Below, piece after piece: positions 43,697 to 57,171 of a stretch of DNA of 64,000 bases (the first letter of the stretch is position 1; each line of letters starts with the position of its first letter). This DNA comes from Fulvia fulva (lineage: Eukaryota > Ascomycota > Dothideomycetes > Mycosphaerellales > Mycosphaerellaceae). The translations under genes were made by a program, and so were the position numbers. The notes under the pieces were generated by a model that worked only from the letters and a program-made list of their open reading frames with translations, was not told where the DNA came from and searched no databases. The stretch lies in assembly GCF_020509005.1 (NCBI RefSeq), contig NC_063015.1:248001-312000 (forward strand), given 5' to 3'.

Positions 43697-46277
43697 GTAA
43701 ATATATATTGTTCATTAAGCTGTTGTGGTGCCTCCTGGCCCATGCAGCTGTTCTACGTACTTCTGTCTTACGAAGGGGTAACCGCTCGCGGTGAAACCCC
43801 CTCTCCTCTCTTATGCTACTGTTGTCCGTTGTTTGCCTTCCCGCTTTCCTTATAGAGGGTGCACTAGTGTCATGGGCCTGCCCTGATGACTACCTTGTCT
43901 GCATCCCCTTGGTCTCCCTCCTCTTCTCCATCCACTCCTCCGTCTCGTTGGCTAGTTTAAACTGGGTGAGGTATCCTTGTCTTAGGACCTAACGTGCTAT
44001 CCTCTGTACGTCGCTCTTGTTCGTAACGATCGACTAGTAGTCGCGTCTAGCTGCTCTCGCTCTCTATATGCTCCGCCCTTCTACCTACTATAGGCACCGT
44101 ACGACCATGTGTTCCGGGTTCTACGACGGGTAGCTACACTCGCACGCTAGGTTGTCTATGTCTAGGACGTTCCTCCTGTACAAGTAAGCCCTAAGCCCGA
44201 TGTGTTCGGACCGGATTTAGATTAGTACGCTTACTTCTGCCCTTATAAGGTCGCGGTATAGGAGGTAGTTGTGTCTCTAGAAGGTTCGTAGGGCTAGGGG
44301 GCCTGTTCTCGCTAGCGGGTTACTGTTCTATTCCTGTTCCTATAGGCAGCCGGCTACCTACTCTACGAGGCTCTAGGACTCTCCCTTACTCCCCTTCTTT
44401 TCCCGGGTTCTTCGTTCCTCCTCCTCCCTCGCTAGCTACTCCGGCGTTCCTTATACTTTCCTAAAAACCCGTAGGTCGTCCCGCTTCTAACTCCTTCTTA
44501 TATACGGTCCTATATATAGCCGGCTATATCTGTCGCGATCCGAGCGTACACATGGGCAACATCCCATCATCAAAACTTGAGGCCACGTACGCTAAGAATC
44601 AGGTGACTGATTAGTCACCTGTAGCCTCTTCAAGAGCAACACTTGTCCATTCTAGATAGACACATGCAATACACAACCTGCTTTTGAAACACCCTATATA
44701 AGCCCGTACAATAACTTCCCACACTTCTAACGTGATAATATCTCTATACGACTCGTACTGTCTTATTGTAGATAGTTTACTATACTAGGTACTCTATCGT
44801 CTTCGCCGTATATTAGATCCTTGTCCCTTAGATATAGTAACGAATAGGTAGTGTCCCGGTCTCTATCTCGGCTACTCTCGTCGGTATAGTCTTATACGCT
44901 CCGAGAATTCTCCTTAAGTTGCCTACTTAGGTTCGATTAAGAGGCTATTCGATCCGTCGCGGCACTAACTTGTCGACTCCCCCCGTGCCCTAGATTTGTA
45001 CTCCCTTAAGTATCGCTAGTCGAACGATTACTTTGTATATTATTCTTACTTTATTAAAGGTCGCCCCCTACGTTAACTTAGTAAGACGTATTATTAATGC
45101 CTCGTTTACTTGTGCCCTGTTCTAGGCCTTCTTAATCTATAGGTTCTAGCTTAGCTTCAGGTCTAGCTAGATTCCTAGTACTTAGAGTTCGGGGGAGGGC
45201 TTCGTCTCGTATCCCTAGATTGTTATAGTTACCTATATATTATAGTAGGTCCTCGCTTTACTAAAGTAGATTAGCTAGTATTTCTCTAGGGCAAAACGGA
45301 CGCCGTAGCGTCTAGCCTAGTCCTCGTATACTCTATGTCTCTCCGTAAGTAGTCTATAGTTTTCCTCTATTATCGTGGACTAGGCTAGGATGTTTATGTC
45401 GTCTACGAAGCCTAACGCCGAAGTCTAAGGGAACGTAAGTAAGGGGATAAGGTTGGCTATAAAGATTAGGAATAGGATCGGGGATAGCGTAGATCCTAAG
45501 GGGATTCTAGTCTCTACGTATACCCTTTCGGATTTATACCTCCCGAGGACTATTCTCGTAGTCCTCTCTTTAAGGAAGGAGTATATAAATTTCGTGGCCT
45601 ATACGGAGACTCCCTTCTATCGGAGTATATAGAGTAGTCTTTCGTAGGAGACGTTATCGAATACTCCAGAGATGTCTAGGGAGAGTAGCGATACTGTTCT
45701 ATTCCGTCTATAGTACTAGAGGGTTTAGATCTATTCGGTTATTAGTTCTATTACCGTAAGGGTTAAGCGGTTGCTTCTCCCTCCTATCTATGTCTCCGGG
45801 AGGATATTGTTCTCTTCGACTAGTTTTATAAGTCTCTAGGCTACTACCTTCTCTAGGATCTTCCCTACTATATTTAGGAGCGCAATCGGTCTATATAACT
45901 TAAGCCTATTATAGTCTTCCTTTTATAGCTTCCGGATAACTACTATTAGGGAGTCTCTATACGGCTTCGTATAGTAGCCTTTCCGTAGACAAGTAGTAAA
46001 GAGCTTAGCTAGGCTCGGGGCGATTTCCTCTTTATATTCCTTTAGTAGGAGGTTTAGGATTTTGTCGGGCCCTAGGGCCTTTCTTTCCTTAAGCTGTCCT
46101 ATTACGGCCTTAACCTCGCCTAGCTAGACTGTCTAGTATATATCTAGTAGCTCCGGGTACGACGTGCCTACTATATCCGTTAGGTCCGCGTCGACTTATA
46201 TTAAGAAGAAGTGGTCCGTAAACGCCTTCGCTTTTACCTCTAGCGTTAACCTTAGCGTCCCCGTTATATCGACTATA
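43697..46277 (-). mobile_element. LINE-A copy 2, 3' segment
   Basis: Begins with the same 3' end as copy 1 (AATATATATTGTTCATTA, then GCTGTTGTGG and CCCATGCAGCTG) and runs collinearly with it through the C-terminal zinc region, RNase H and reverse transcriptase (the counterpart of copy 1's 9495-11830). It is interrupted by a short insertion at about 44544-44735 and then cut at 46277 by Copia-A. The element resumes at 57580. Confidence 0.9.
44544..44735. mobile_element. Unmutated insertion of about 190 bp inside LINE-A copy 2
   Basis: Sequence from about GAGCGTACACATGGG to CTAACGTGATAATA has no counterpart in LINE-A copy 1. It is rich in CA/TG (ACACATGGGCAACATCCCAT), whereas the surrounding LINE is RIP-mutated. 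It contains TATATAAGCCCG, a TATA-like box, which would suit a solo LTR or a MITE. No convincing target duplication was found, so ends are approximate. Confidence 0.6.
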
Positions 46278-46691
46278 TATTACAAATATAGGTTAGTAGG
46301 TATGTCGTACGGTACTAAGACTAACTTAGTATATACTAAGCTAGTCGAGACAATAGTACGGCAATACTACCGAGACACCGTACGAATAGTAGGAGCGACT
46401 TAGAGGACCTAAAGTTGCTTAGCTAGTTAGTACGAGACTATCGGAGGAACTACCGTCGTAGGATAAGATATAGGTAAAACCGATAAGGCGTAGTGAAATA
46501 GAACTAGGACTAGAGCAATATCCCTCTATATAGGTATAAGAGACGTAGTCTTTATACCGATAGTAGAGACACCTTTAGTACTAAATACTATTCTACTATA
46601 TACCTTCGTATACTATATTAGTCCTTCCTCCTTCCCTATTACGTATCCTAACTTCCGTATATATATATATACTATAACTACCTATTTAATA
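46278..46691 (+). repeat. Copia-A 5' LTR
   Basis: Begins TATTACAAATATAGG and ends CTATTTAATA. It is almost identical to 57172-57579 and slightly longer because of a longer TATA run near its end. Confidence 0.92.
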
Positions 46692-46709
46692 GGTTATAAG
46701 CCCGGGTTT
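46692..46709 (+). other. Copia-A primer-binding site, half-tRNA type
   Basis: GGTTATAAGCCCGGGTTT directly after the 5' LTR. It is complementary, apart from one G-to-A change of the RIP type, to the anticodon stem-loop of initiator tRNA-Met (GGGCTCATAACC) and not to a tRNA 3' end, as in Drosophila copia, which primes on a cleaved half tRNA. Confidence 0.7.
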
Positions 46710-46786
46710 GCTTAATAGGATATCGATATACTAAGGAAGTACGACGTAGGGTATTATACTCTATACCCGGAATCCGTACGGTAACG

Positions 46787-46845
46787 TACTAATAGACTCG
46801 GGGAGTCTACTATACGGAACGCTACTAATAGACTCGGGGAGTCTA
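46787..46845. repeat. Duplicated hairpin in the Copia-A leader
   Basis: TACTAATAGACTCGGGGAGT plus CTA occurs at 46787-46809 and again at 46823-46845. Each copy holds the palindrome TAGACTC-GGG-GAGTCTA. It lies between the primer-binding site and gag, where packaging or dimerisation structures are usual. Confidence 0.65.
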
Positions 46846-46861
46846 AGCTTATTCTAACTAC

Positions 46862-47101
46862 TGTTAAGAACATAAAGGCCGTAGGACAAGTATATAGGTA
46901 TAGGTGTGTTATATAACTATATCACGTAACTAGGGTTTACTAGCCTATAGGCTAGTAAATATCCGGACACCTAGTATCTACCTACACCTATACTAATACT
47001 AGCGGTACTATATATAGATATACGCTATCCTATTAGGTCCTTCTTCGTCTTTTATATAATCCGCCGTCTTCTACTACTACGTAACTCGTACCTATTTAAT
47101 A
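46862..47101 (+). mobile_element. Solo LTR of the Copia-B family inside Copia-A
   Basis: 240 bp, TGTTAAGAAC...CTATTTAATA, flanked by the 5 bp duplication ACTAC (46857-46861, 47102-47106). It closely matches the Copia-B 5' LTR at 58820-59053. It marks a past full insertion that recombined out. Confidence 0.9.
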
Positions 47102-48140
47102 ACTACCGTAGTTAAGTAGAGCTTACTATATATCTAAGGCTACCTTTGCTATAGAAGACTTAACGAGTTACGAGGACCCCCGGAAGGTCGGCCCTACCCT
47201 TACTTATAAGAACTAGAAGCGCTAGTTTATTATACTACGAGACTATCTCGAAAGCCGGGAGGTATTCTAGGTTATCGACGACTCGTCGGCTAATCTCCTA
47301 GAATCCGTTACGCCTAAGATTACTTCGAAGGCGAACGGTATAGCGAGATATACTATCTTAGTATATTTGTCTAAGGAGGATAACTAAGAAATCTTGGATA
47401 TACGAGATACAAAAGAGATCTAGAAACTTCTATAGAAGAAGTATAGTAAGGTCTATAAGGTATACGTAGTAGCGCTTATAAAACAGCTAGTATCGTTTAA
47501 GCTAGCGGACGATTAGACAATTAGATAAGGGTAGACATATCTAGGTAACCTATCTATATAGATTACCGAAATAGATAGTAAAGAGACCTACTATAAGGAC
47601 CCTATCCGGAGGTTTAAGTACCTACTAAGTAGCCTCCCGGACGTCTACGCTAGTACTAGGGATACTATCCTAGCCTAGCTAAACCTAGGCTAGGAATCCG
47701 CTATAACCTTGCTTAAATCCTACGAATTACGGATCTAAGAGAGTAAGGGCGAGACCGCTCTATACTCCTAGAGGTAAGGGGGTAAGAGCGGCTACTTTAC
47801 CTATAATAGTAACTACCTAGTTATATCGTACCCGGAACTAGATTCCGTAAAGGAGTTCATTAAAAAGAAGAATACCTAGAAGTAACCGGAGAAGAAGTCC
47901 TACAAAGAGCTAGTCCGGGATCTAGAGAAGGCCTAAAACGCCCTTAAGAAGTCTAGGAAACAGTAGAAGGATAGGAGAAGCCAATCCGATAACAAGACAA
48001 AGGTAAAGGCGATACGAGCCTATAGCTTACGAGAAAGCAATACCGAGGAAATATACGACGACGAAGTCGCCTATTCTACTACCGAAGTAAAAGGCAAGTT
48101 TCCTGCCTCCGAATAGTTACTAGACTCCTATACCTCCTTA

Positions 48141-51100
48141 TATATAACTAATAACAAAAAGCCTATTACGTACTAGTATACCGGCCCTAAAACACGACAC
48201 ATTCGAAAGCTCTTATTAAGGCTATTCTAACGATATACAAAGTAGGCCACTGCCCCTAGGACTAAGGGAGTTCTACCTTATTTAATCTAGACAGCTTGAA
48301 GCTCTCTTCACCCTATTTCTTTAGCTCTAAACGCCGCGGAGGTGCCTAGCTATATTAGGCAACTCCTAGGCAATAGTAGCCTAGGCTACGGTACTAACGG
48401 CGCCTACGGCCCTATAGTCGAAGCCCCCCTAAGACAACTAGTAGCAAATTATAGAGGACGCAAAAAGTATAGAAACTAACGATTAGCTCCCTTACCGGTC
48501 TCTATAGATAATGATCACTTAGCTACGTACGGCGCTTATACTATCGTATTACCAAGGGTAATAAGAAATAAGGACGACGTCCTAGGCGATTAGTAAGGCC
48601 ACCCGGAATTAACACCCCTATAGCTAGGTATCGGTCGCGGTATCGATACTAGGCCCCCGCCTAACGCACGATATAGTTACGATCCGTATTATAGTAAAGG
48701 AAGACTAGGCCGAAGTTACGAAGCTATCGAATAAGGAGCTCGCCTAACGAATCAACTAACTAGGGGTAGTCGTAGTGAACTAATAGTCTAACGGTACTCT
48801 ATAGATCTATACTAGCTCTACTACTACTAGGAGGCACCTAGAGGTATAGCTATAGTGGGCATCTAAGGTTACGGTATTAGCGAAGGTCTTAACGAAACAA
48901 TTTACGATCCTAGTCTACGACATACCTAAGGAGTTTGACCTAACTAACTAAGGTCACCTACGCGCTCTTTAAGAGGACAACCCGGTTACTCTTAACTCTC
49001 TAATCTAGAAAGCGACTTAGCTCTATAGGAAATGGCTAGAAGGCAAGAAGGCCTCGGCGCTAATAGTATAGCTATAAGACGCGAAAGCGGCGGATCTAGC
49101 AATAGAACAAGGCCTAGTCTAGTAATATAGCCTTAAGATAGTAGAAAAGCACTCCTTATCCTTTCGTGTCCTCTAATGCTTTAAATGCTAACAGTATAGA
49201 CACTAAACCTACACGTATATAAACAAGTAGGCCTACTCGAACTATATAGGAGACTATATATCTAGGGACTATATATCGACTACGAGACGGTACGCGAACT
49301 GTCCGGGGCACTACCTATCGTATAGTACGGAATGCCTATAGCGGAAACTAGCGAAAAACAAGGCAATCACAAACAGAACCGTCGCCCTAAGATTCTATAG
49401 CGACCGTAAGGCTAGCCTATACCGGAACTAACTAGCGGCGGTCGGGTATAAGCGCTCTAGGGCCGAGAACGATATAAAGGATACGTAACCTAGGGCGTAC
49501 GGGAGGCCACGTACTCTACTAGCTACGGCGAGGGAATCTAACTAGGCCCGGCTCCCCTTTAGTATATAGCCGATAGGCGTAGACTAGGACGTACAGGACA
49601 GTAGGACATAGGACGCTATAGAGGAAATGATTGTCGATGCCGATAACTAGCCTCGACACGCTTAGTATTATCTAGTATAACGTTAACTATAGCAAGGATA
49701 TAGTCTAGAACCATTTCCTACACGAGGCGGACCCGCGCGTCTACTACGTCCTTACAATCTAGGAGCTATAGATTAACCCGTACTATAAGAGACTAACGAC
49801 CTATAAGTTACTAGGCTATACGACATACCTACGAGGCGACGGTAGACCCCGTACGTACTTCTATATTAGTAAGGACATACTAGAATCCGACTAGGAGGTA
49901 GTATACTACGTAGATAAAGAAGGCGGGGGCGATATTACCTCCCTCTACGTAGGTAGTACCTAGATACACAACCTATATATATAACCGCTAGCCTCGAGGT
50001 CTAGCCGCGACCTAGGGGTCTATAGATACCTAGACAGTGCGCTTAAGAGACAAGGGTGCTACATCGTAGTAGGAGACTTTAATATACACTACCCTTCTTA
50101 GGAAAGCCTTATATAGCCGCACCCTATAGCCGACGAAGTACTCGACTTAATAGCGAGCAACGTAATTGCCCTTAATACCCCGAAGGATCTAGGCACCTAG
50201 AAGAGAGGGGGACTCTAAGGCACAATCGACCTCTCCTAGATCTTAGATAGCTACTACTATACGGTAACCTACTATAGGATCGAATATAAAGTCGAGGCGT
50301 CGTTAGACTATATACTAGTTAGGACCTCTATTACGATATAGATATAACGTATACTAGCGAGAACCCCTAAGCTAAACTAGGGAAAGGCCTACTAGGCTAA
50401 TATCTAGGCGTACCTCGATAACTCTAAGAGGCTAGTCTAGATCGCGTAGTAGCAATATAATAGTAAAGACGAGATAGACGAAGTAGTCTAGGGGTTGATA
50501 GACGAAATAAGAAAAGCGACCTTACTTCACGTTCCGCTTACCTAACTAACGATATAGTCTAAACTATACTAGACGCCGGAGCGCACTACGGTAGTAAGAG
50601 AAGTAAGGAAAGCCCGCCGGGTATAGACGAGTAGCTATAGCGAGGAGGCCTAGAACGTATATAGGGAGGCATACTAATAGAAGAAAGCTATAATACGGAG
50701 GGAGAAAGCAGTCGGCTAGAGGGCTATAGTAGAAGAAATCGCCGGCAAGCTAGAGAGGATGTAGAAGCTAGCGAAATAGGCCCGACAGGACCCTATACAG
50801 GGCCCCTCCTTCTCTATCCTAGCGCTATAATCGCCTAGTAGCCCGGTTAGCGACCCCAAGGCTAAGGCGCGTCTACTAGCTAGTAAGTTCTTCCCGCCCC
50901 TAGTCGAGGCTGATCTAAGCGACAGAAACAGCTCTACTCCCCTAGCCCCTAGCATCGCGGTCTAATAGGAGGTGTCCGAGGGAGAAGTTGCCGCTATACT
51001 AAGGAAGTTGCCGGCGAAGAAAGCCCCGGGGCCGGATAGGATCCCAAACGAGCTACTAAAGAAGTATAGAGATTAACTAGCCCTAGTAGTTATAGCGATC

Positions 51101-53141
51101 TTTAACGCCTGCCTATAGACCGGATACTACCCGATAGCATTTAAACAATCGACGATAGTAGTCCTACGTAAGCCGTAAAAGGAAGACTATACGTAGGTGA
51201 AGTCGTACCGCCTAATTGCGCTCCTTAATACTCTTAGGAAGGCGCTTAAGAAGCTAGTTATAACGAGACTCTCCGAGGCGGTAGAGGAATACTCCCTACT
51301 CCCGGACACCTAGATAGGTGCGCGCCTATAGCGATCGACGCTATCCGCGATAGAACTTATTACCTCTTAGGTAAAGGCTATCTAGTATAAGAATAGGGAC
51401 AAGGTAGCTTCCTTACTAAGCCTAGACATATCGGGAGCCTTCGACTAGGTATTATACCCGCGGCTACTCTATATCCTAAGGTCGAAAGGACTCCCTAAGT
51501 AGCTTATTAACTTCGTACGGTCCTATCTCTAAAACCGTAGTACGTCGATCCTAGTCGGCTAGTATAGAAGCCTATTTCAAGTAGTCTATACTAGAATCCC
51601 GTAAGGCTTAACGCTAGCACCTATTCTGTTCCTCTTCTTTATAGCGACGCTACTCCTAGTCCTAGAATCCTAGAATACCGCTACGAGCGGCTTCGTAGAC
51701 GACATAAACATCCTAGCGTAGTCTTCCTCGACTAAGGAGAACTATAGGCTACTAGAAGAGAAGCACAAGATCTACGAGGACTAGGCTAGGAGGTACGGGG
51801 CTCGGTTTGCCCTAGAAAAGTACAATCTAATACACTTTACGCGCCGGCTACGGTTCTATAATATATAAGCTTCTATCTAGATATAGGGGTATACGACTAA
51901 CCCGGCAAATTAGCTTAGGATCCTCGGACTATAGGTAGACCCGGCGCTACGGTAGAGGAAGTACGTATAGGTAATATTACGGAAAGCTAAACAGAATATA
52001 GCATTATACTAGAGGCTTACTACGTCTATATAGGGGGCGGACTTCCGGTAGTTACGACTTCTATATACGGCTATTATACGGCTAGTCCTTACCTATAGCA
52101 GCTAAGTGTAGTCCCTAGGCGAGAGGGCCTGCCTATCGAAGGGACTCGTTACGCCGCTAGCGAAGATCCAAAACTAATGCCTAAGGAAGGTTACCGGGGT
52201 ATATAAGTCGATACTAACGAGGATACTTAAGTACGAGACCGCTATACCGCCGATCGACCTATATATCTAGGGACTACGGACCTCCTACTTAGGCAAGTCG
52301 GCATAGTACCTAGTATAGAAGGTTATCGCTAGTATAGTCGTAAGGGCCCGCGAATTAGTACTAGCGTATAAGGGTATTCGACCCGGAAACGAGCCGAACT
52401 ACCGGGTAAGGGACGAACAGCTAGTAATATAATAGGAAGGTAAGAAATCGTTTATAGAGTAACTATAGAAAGAGAGGTGGAACAACTAGGTTACTAGGTA
52501 TAGTAGACGCCCTTAGCTAGCGGGACAACCTAAGGAATAGTTAGCTACGAAATCCGCGGTTAAGCACCCCCCGAAGCTTATCTACTACCGCCTTACAAGG
52601 GTATAGAGTAGTATAGCAACCTAACGACGAAGCGAACACATCGGCCTCTAGGGTACCTATTATAGAGGAAGGCTCTAGGATATACAAATACTAGCTGCCC
52701 CTACGGCTATCGCTCCTAGAACGTACGGTACGTACTCCTCGTCTATCCGAGGTAGTCGCTAGGAAGGGGGGAGTAGATAGTAAAGGCGAGGAACCGGACG
52801 ATTAGGGCACTTCTTAATAACGCTAAGGACCTACGGCGCATTACGAACTAGATACTAGAGAAGGGCTAGCTAGAACAGTACCGCCTAGTAGGAGTAGTAT
52901 AGGAAGAGAGGACACGACGTAGCGCGACGAGACCGGCTAGGAGCGGGGGCTAACGGGGTAGTGACATAGACTACGTACGTTTAGAGGGAAAGCTAATCTA
53001 GATAAGGAGTAGTCGGGGGCGGGAAGGGTTTTTACCTATTCGGGTTTCCCTTTGTATATAATAATAGATATCTACCTATATAGGCCGGATAGGGTCCTAG
53101 AACAGGGGAATAACAAATCTATCTATCTATATAACTAATAA
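48141..53141 (+). mobile_element. LINE-B: full-length Tad1-like non-LTR retrotransposon inside Copia-A
   Basis: Element 48155-53127 between 14 bp duplications TATATAACTAATAA (48141-48154, 53128-53141). Copia-A protease coding resumes exactly beyond it, as shown by comparison with Copia-B. Plus strand: ORF1 region to about 49500; APE endonuclease around 49690-50340 with GCYIVVGDFNIHYPSWESL; reverse transcriptase around 50990-51850 with LTLAPILFLFFIA and FVDDINILA; RNase H-like region; C-terminal Cys/His segment around 52640-52740. The 3' end is an (ATCT)n tail. A truncated sister copy is at 34846-35766. RIP stops are throughout. Confidence 0.9.
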
Positions 53142-56066
53142 TAAGTCTCTACTCAGATCGCTTAGGAAACTAGCGAGAAGGAAAGTAATTAAAGTCGGTA
53201 GGGGGTACCTAGATATATTCTATAAAGAAGTAGTAACTATAGGAGGCCTAACGGGAAAACAAATTACGCTAGAGAAAGTCTTATTTATTCCTAATCTCGG
53301 AGTTAATATAGTTTTATAGAGGCAGTTTAGTAAGCAATTCGATGTCGAACCTCTAAACTTTATACTTAAGTATAAGAGCGGAAAGCCTATCGTACGAATA
53401 GTACTACGAGGGGGGGTACCGGTAGTATCTATAATATCCGACTCCCTAAACTAGGTAGATAACCGACCCCCGGAGATACTATACGAGGAAGCTCTAGCCG
53501 CGGTAACTACCGAGAGATAGTAGGATCTTTAGTATAGAAGATTCGTATACCTAGGTAAAGGATTACTCCGGAACGTCTATAGGGTAAGTAATAAGAAGGA
53601 CCCGATTCCTATCCTAGATAAGTATAACTATAAGGTATACTCTATCGCGAATATACGGAAGTTTAAAGGCGCTATCGTAGAACGAAAGAACGAAAGACTT
53701 ACGCTTATATCTATCGATATCTACGGACCCTTCGAAAATACGACATCTAGGCTAGGTTTTAAATACTAGCTAGAGATCGTAGATAACTTCTTAAGAAAGA
53801 AGTAGGTGATCCCGCTTAAGAACAAATCCGACGTACCGTAAGTACTACAATAATAGCGGCTAACTATAGAGAAAGTATCGAAATGCTACGTAAGAGTAGT
53901 ACGGAGTAATAATACACCTAAGCTACTAATAGTTCTAAAAGAATAGGAGAAAGAATCGTGGGTTTAATACGATACGACGGATACTTATAACTCTATACAA
54001 AACGGAGTAGTAGAAAGGTTAATCTAGGTATCGGAGAACACGATCCGCGTAATGCTCGAGGAATTAGGGATACCGGTAGAATTCTAGCCTAAAGCGCTAG
54101 AGGTATAGGCGGTTATACGTAACCTACTACCGAACGGACCGTTACTTAACGGTATCTAACTTTCGCCGGAAGAAGCATTTACTCGCAAAGTGCCGACGGT
54201 AGATCACCTAAGAGTATAGGGTTATAGGGCAGTAGTTTACGTAGAACCGAAATTATATCTAAAAGGGCTACGATAGGATAAGTTAATAAACCGGAGTAAG
54301 GAAGCTATTTTCGTTAGATACGGTCAATCAACTAAGTAATAGTTGTTCTAGGAGCTAGATATACGAGCTATTAGGCAGTATAGCTAAGTAGATTAGTTCG
54401 AAAACGAGAAGGGGGGAGATCTAGACTTAGGTATCTCCTTTACGAACTAACCTAGTAGGGCACCTAAACGAAGGCTAGTCGGTCGACTACCGGCGGTCTC
54501 GCGACTACTACTAGTTTAGCGACTAGCGGATGCCCCGATAGCAATCTTACGATCCTCGGGTAGTATAATACCCTAACTTCCTACTACTAAAGTAGCCGAG
54601 TCCTCTATAGAAGAGCCGACCTAGCTAATTCCCGCTCCCTACGTAGAGACCGAACCCGCTACGGCTAAGAACAAAGGACTAACTGTCTTAAGACCGCTCT
54701 ATATCCAACTTCCCGGTAGACTAGATAATATCGCGGACTATAAGAAGATCGACGAAACCCCGGAGCTACTAGAACTAATCGTCTAGAGGAAAAGGACTAG
54801 GGATCCTAACGATAACTACGGCTAGGACTAGGACTATAAGGCTAAGCACTACAAAGCTATAATAGCTTTGTTCTACTAACTACTATAGGAAAATAATAGA
54901 CTTACTGATGCCAATAAACGTATATTTATAGCTACGGTAGAGGAACTGTTCGACGAAGTCTAAGAATACGCCTTTACTATATTTAAACCCGGTATCGCCT
55001 ACTAATAGGAAGTACCTATCCCGAAGATATATAAGGGTACGGTAGGGGATCCTAAATAGGGCCACTTATAGAAGGACGCTATTGATACCGAGCTACTCTC
55101 GTTATTAAGTAATAATACCTAGGAAACGGCTATCGCTCTAAGGGGGGCGAATATAGTCACCTCTAAGTAGGTCTTTAACGTAAAGAGACTTATTAGCGGA
55201 GCAATCGAAAAGTTCAAGGCAAGACTTGTCGTAAGAGGGTTTTTATAGAAATTCGGCGTTAACTTCGAAGAGACATTCGTACCTATAGTACGCTATAACA
55301 CCCTAAGGGTCTTTATAGTAGTAGTTTATAGGCGGGATCTCGAGATATACTAGGTCGACGTTAACAATACGTTTACCTAAAGCTACCTAGCCGAAGACAT
55401 CTATATAAAACCTCTACTAGGAGTCGAAACCCTACTAAAGACGGTCCTTAAGGTACTCCGGAGTCTCTACGGCCTAAAGTAGGTAGCTAGAGACTAGAAT
55501 AAGCTCTACGTCGCTATATTAGTCAAAATAGGATTCTACTAGTCCGAGGTAGACCTATGTCTCCTAACTTATACTAAGATAGACATTATACTACTTATCT
55601 ATATAGACGATATACCTATTATAGTACTAAGGTTAGCCGACATCTAATAGTTTAAGAAGCAGTTCGCGTAATACTTTAAGATTAAGGATCTCGGGGAACC
55701 GGAGAAACTACTAGGACTAAAGATTACTCGCGATAGGCGTAACGGTACCCTAAAACTCGACTAAGGCTATTATATCCGTAAGGCCCTTACTAAAATAGAC
55801 ATAGTAAAAGAAAAGGCAAGCCTAATACTCTCGCTAATAGATAGTTACGATAATCTCCGCCCTATAGCCTCGAACGACGAGAGATATAGTAAGGATAACT
55901 ACTAGAGCGATAATAGGACCTAGATATAGCTAATAACTATAACGAGACCGGACCTAGCCTTCCTACTCGGGAGAACTAGGACATATGTCGCGGATCTAAT
56001 AAAGCGGTATAAAAAAGCACTAAAGAAGGTCTCGAGATACCTAAGCCTATTCCCCGACCTAGGGTT

Positions 56067-56585
56067 TGTTATAGTCTCCCTATAGAGTGTATAGAAGGTA
56101 GGGACAGAAGACCCTTAGAGTACTTAGAAGTCGTTAAGAAGTAAAAGTCTAGCTTAGTATATAAGCGCTAAGAATTATATACCCCGTAATATTTACTACG
56201 GGACCTAGCCCTCCAAATTTACTACTCTACTAAACCTTAATAGATTTACTTCGGCTCGTAACTATATAACTTACGGCACTCCCGCGAGCACCCGCGACTA
56301 CGCTAGATCCTAGAAGAAGCACGTAGAAGACTCGGAACGTAGGATAGGTTAGAATAAGGTTTTGAGTAAAGCTACTAAGCGCGGCTTCGTACGGATTAGC
56401 CCTATTAATACGGGGACACGTACTCGCGAGGGTCGCGTATAAGTATCTAGCCTTCCCTAGGCCTCTCTTACTTTCTTCGTCTTTTGTTTTGTATAGTAAT
56501 TATACTATACCCTTTGTATCTACACTTCGTACCTATATTCTCGCTTTTACTCTTATATCTTATAGGCTAGGCTCTCGCCCTAATA
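56067..56585. mobile_element. Solo LTR of a third LTR family (519 bp) inside Copia-A RNase H
   Basis: Comparison with Copia-B shows extra sequence here. It starts TGTTATAGTCTCCC and ends GCCCTAATA (CA to TA), flanked by the 5 bp duplication GGGTT (56062-56066, 56586-56590). It has no similarity I can see to the other LTRs in the window. Strand was not determined. Confidence 0.85.
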
Positions 56586-57171
56586 GGGTTAATGTTTTAG
56601 TAGCGGTGCCCTAACCGGATACTTAGACTCCTACTACGCGATAGATCGAGTAGATAGGGTCTTAATTCTAGGACATGTCTAGCTAGTATACGGTACGCCT
56701 ATATCCTAGATAAGTAAGAAGCAAAAGTCTATAGTAACCTCTACTATAGAGGCAGAGTTTATAGCGATAAATGCCGCCGCAAAACAATCCTAGTTCCTAG
56801 CGGCTATCCTCCGAGAGATAAACTGCCCGGGGCTAGTAGGAGACTACTCTTTCTAACTAATAGTCCTAGCCGACAAGAGCACCGTCGACGAACTAAGACT
56901 AGTACGCCTTATAGGGGATAACTAGGCGGCTCTAACCTTAGTTAAGGACGCCTATATCTACGAAAGATCTAAGTACATTAATGTTGCCTATAACTACATT
57001 AGGCACCTCTAGTAGTAGAGGAAGATCGAAGTAGAGTACTACTATACTAAGGAGATAGTAGTAGATAGTTTAACTAAACCGCTAGCCGGTCCCTAGTTCT
57101 AGACCTTCGTACAATAGCTATAGCTAGTATAGTAGGAATAATCGTTCCTTACCTTACGACCTAAGTAGGAG

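Noticed and set aside
46164..46403. 79-residue ORF crossing the Copia-A LTR boundary
   Set aside because: It spans a transposon junction (LINE-A into LTR), so it cannot be an ancestral gene.
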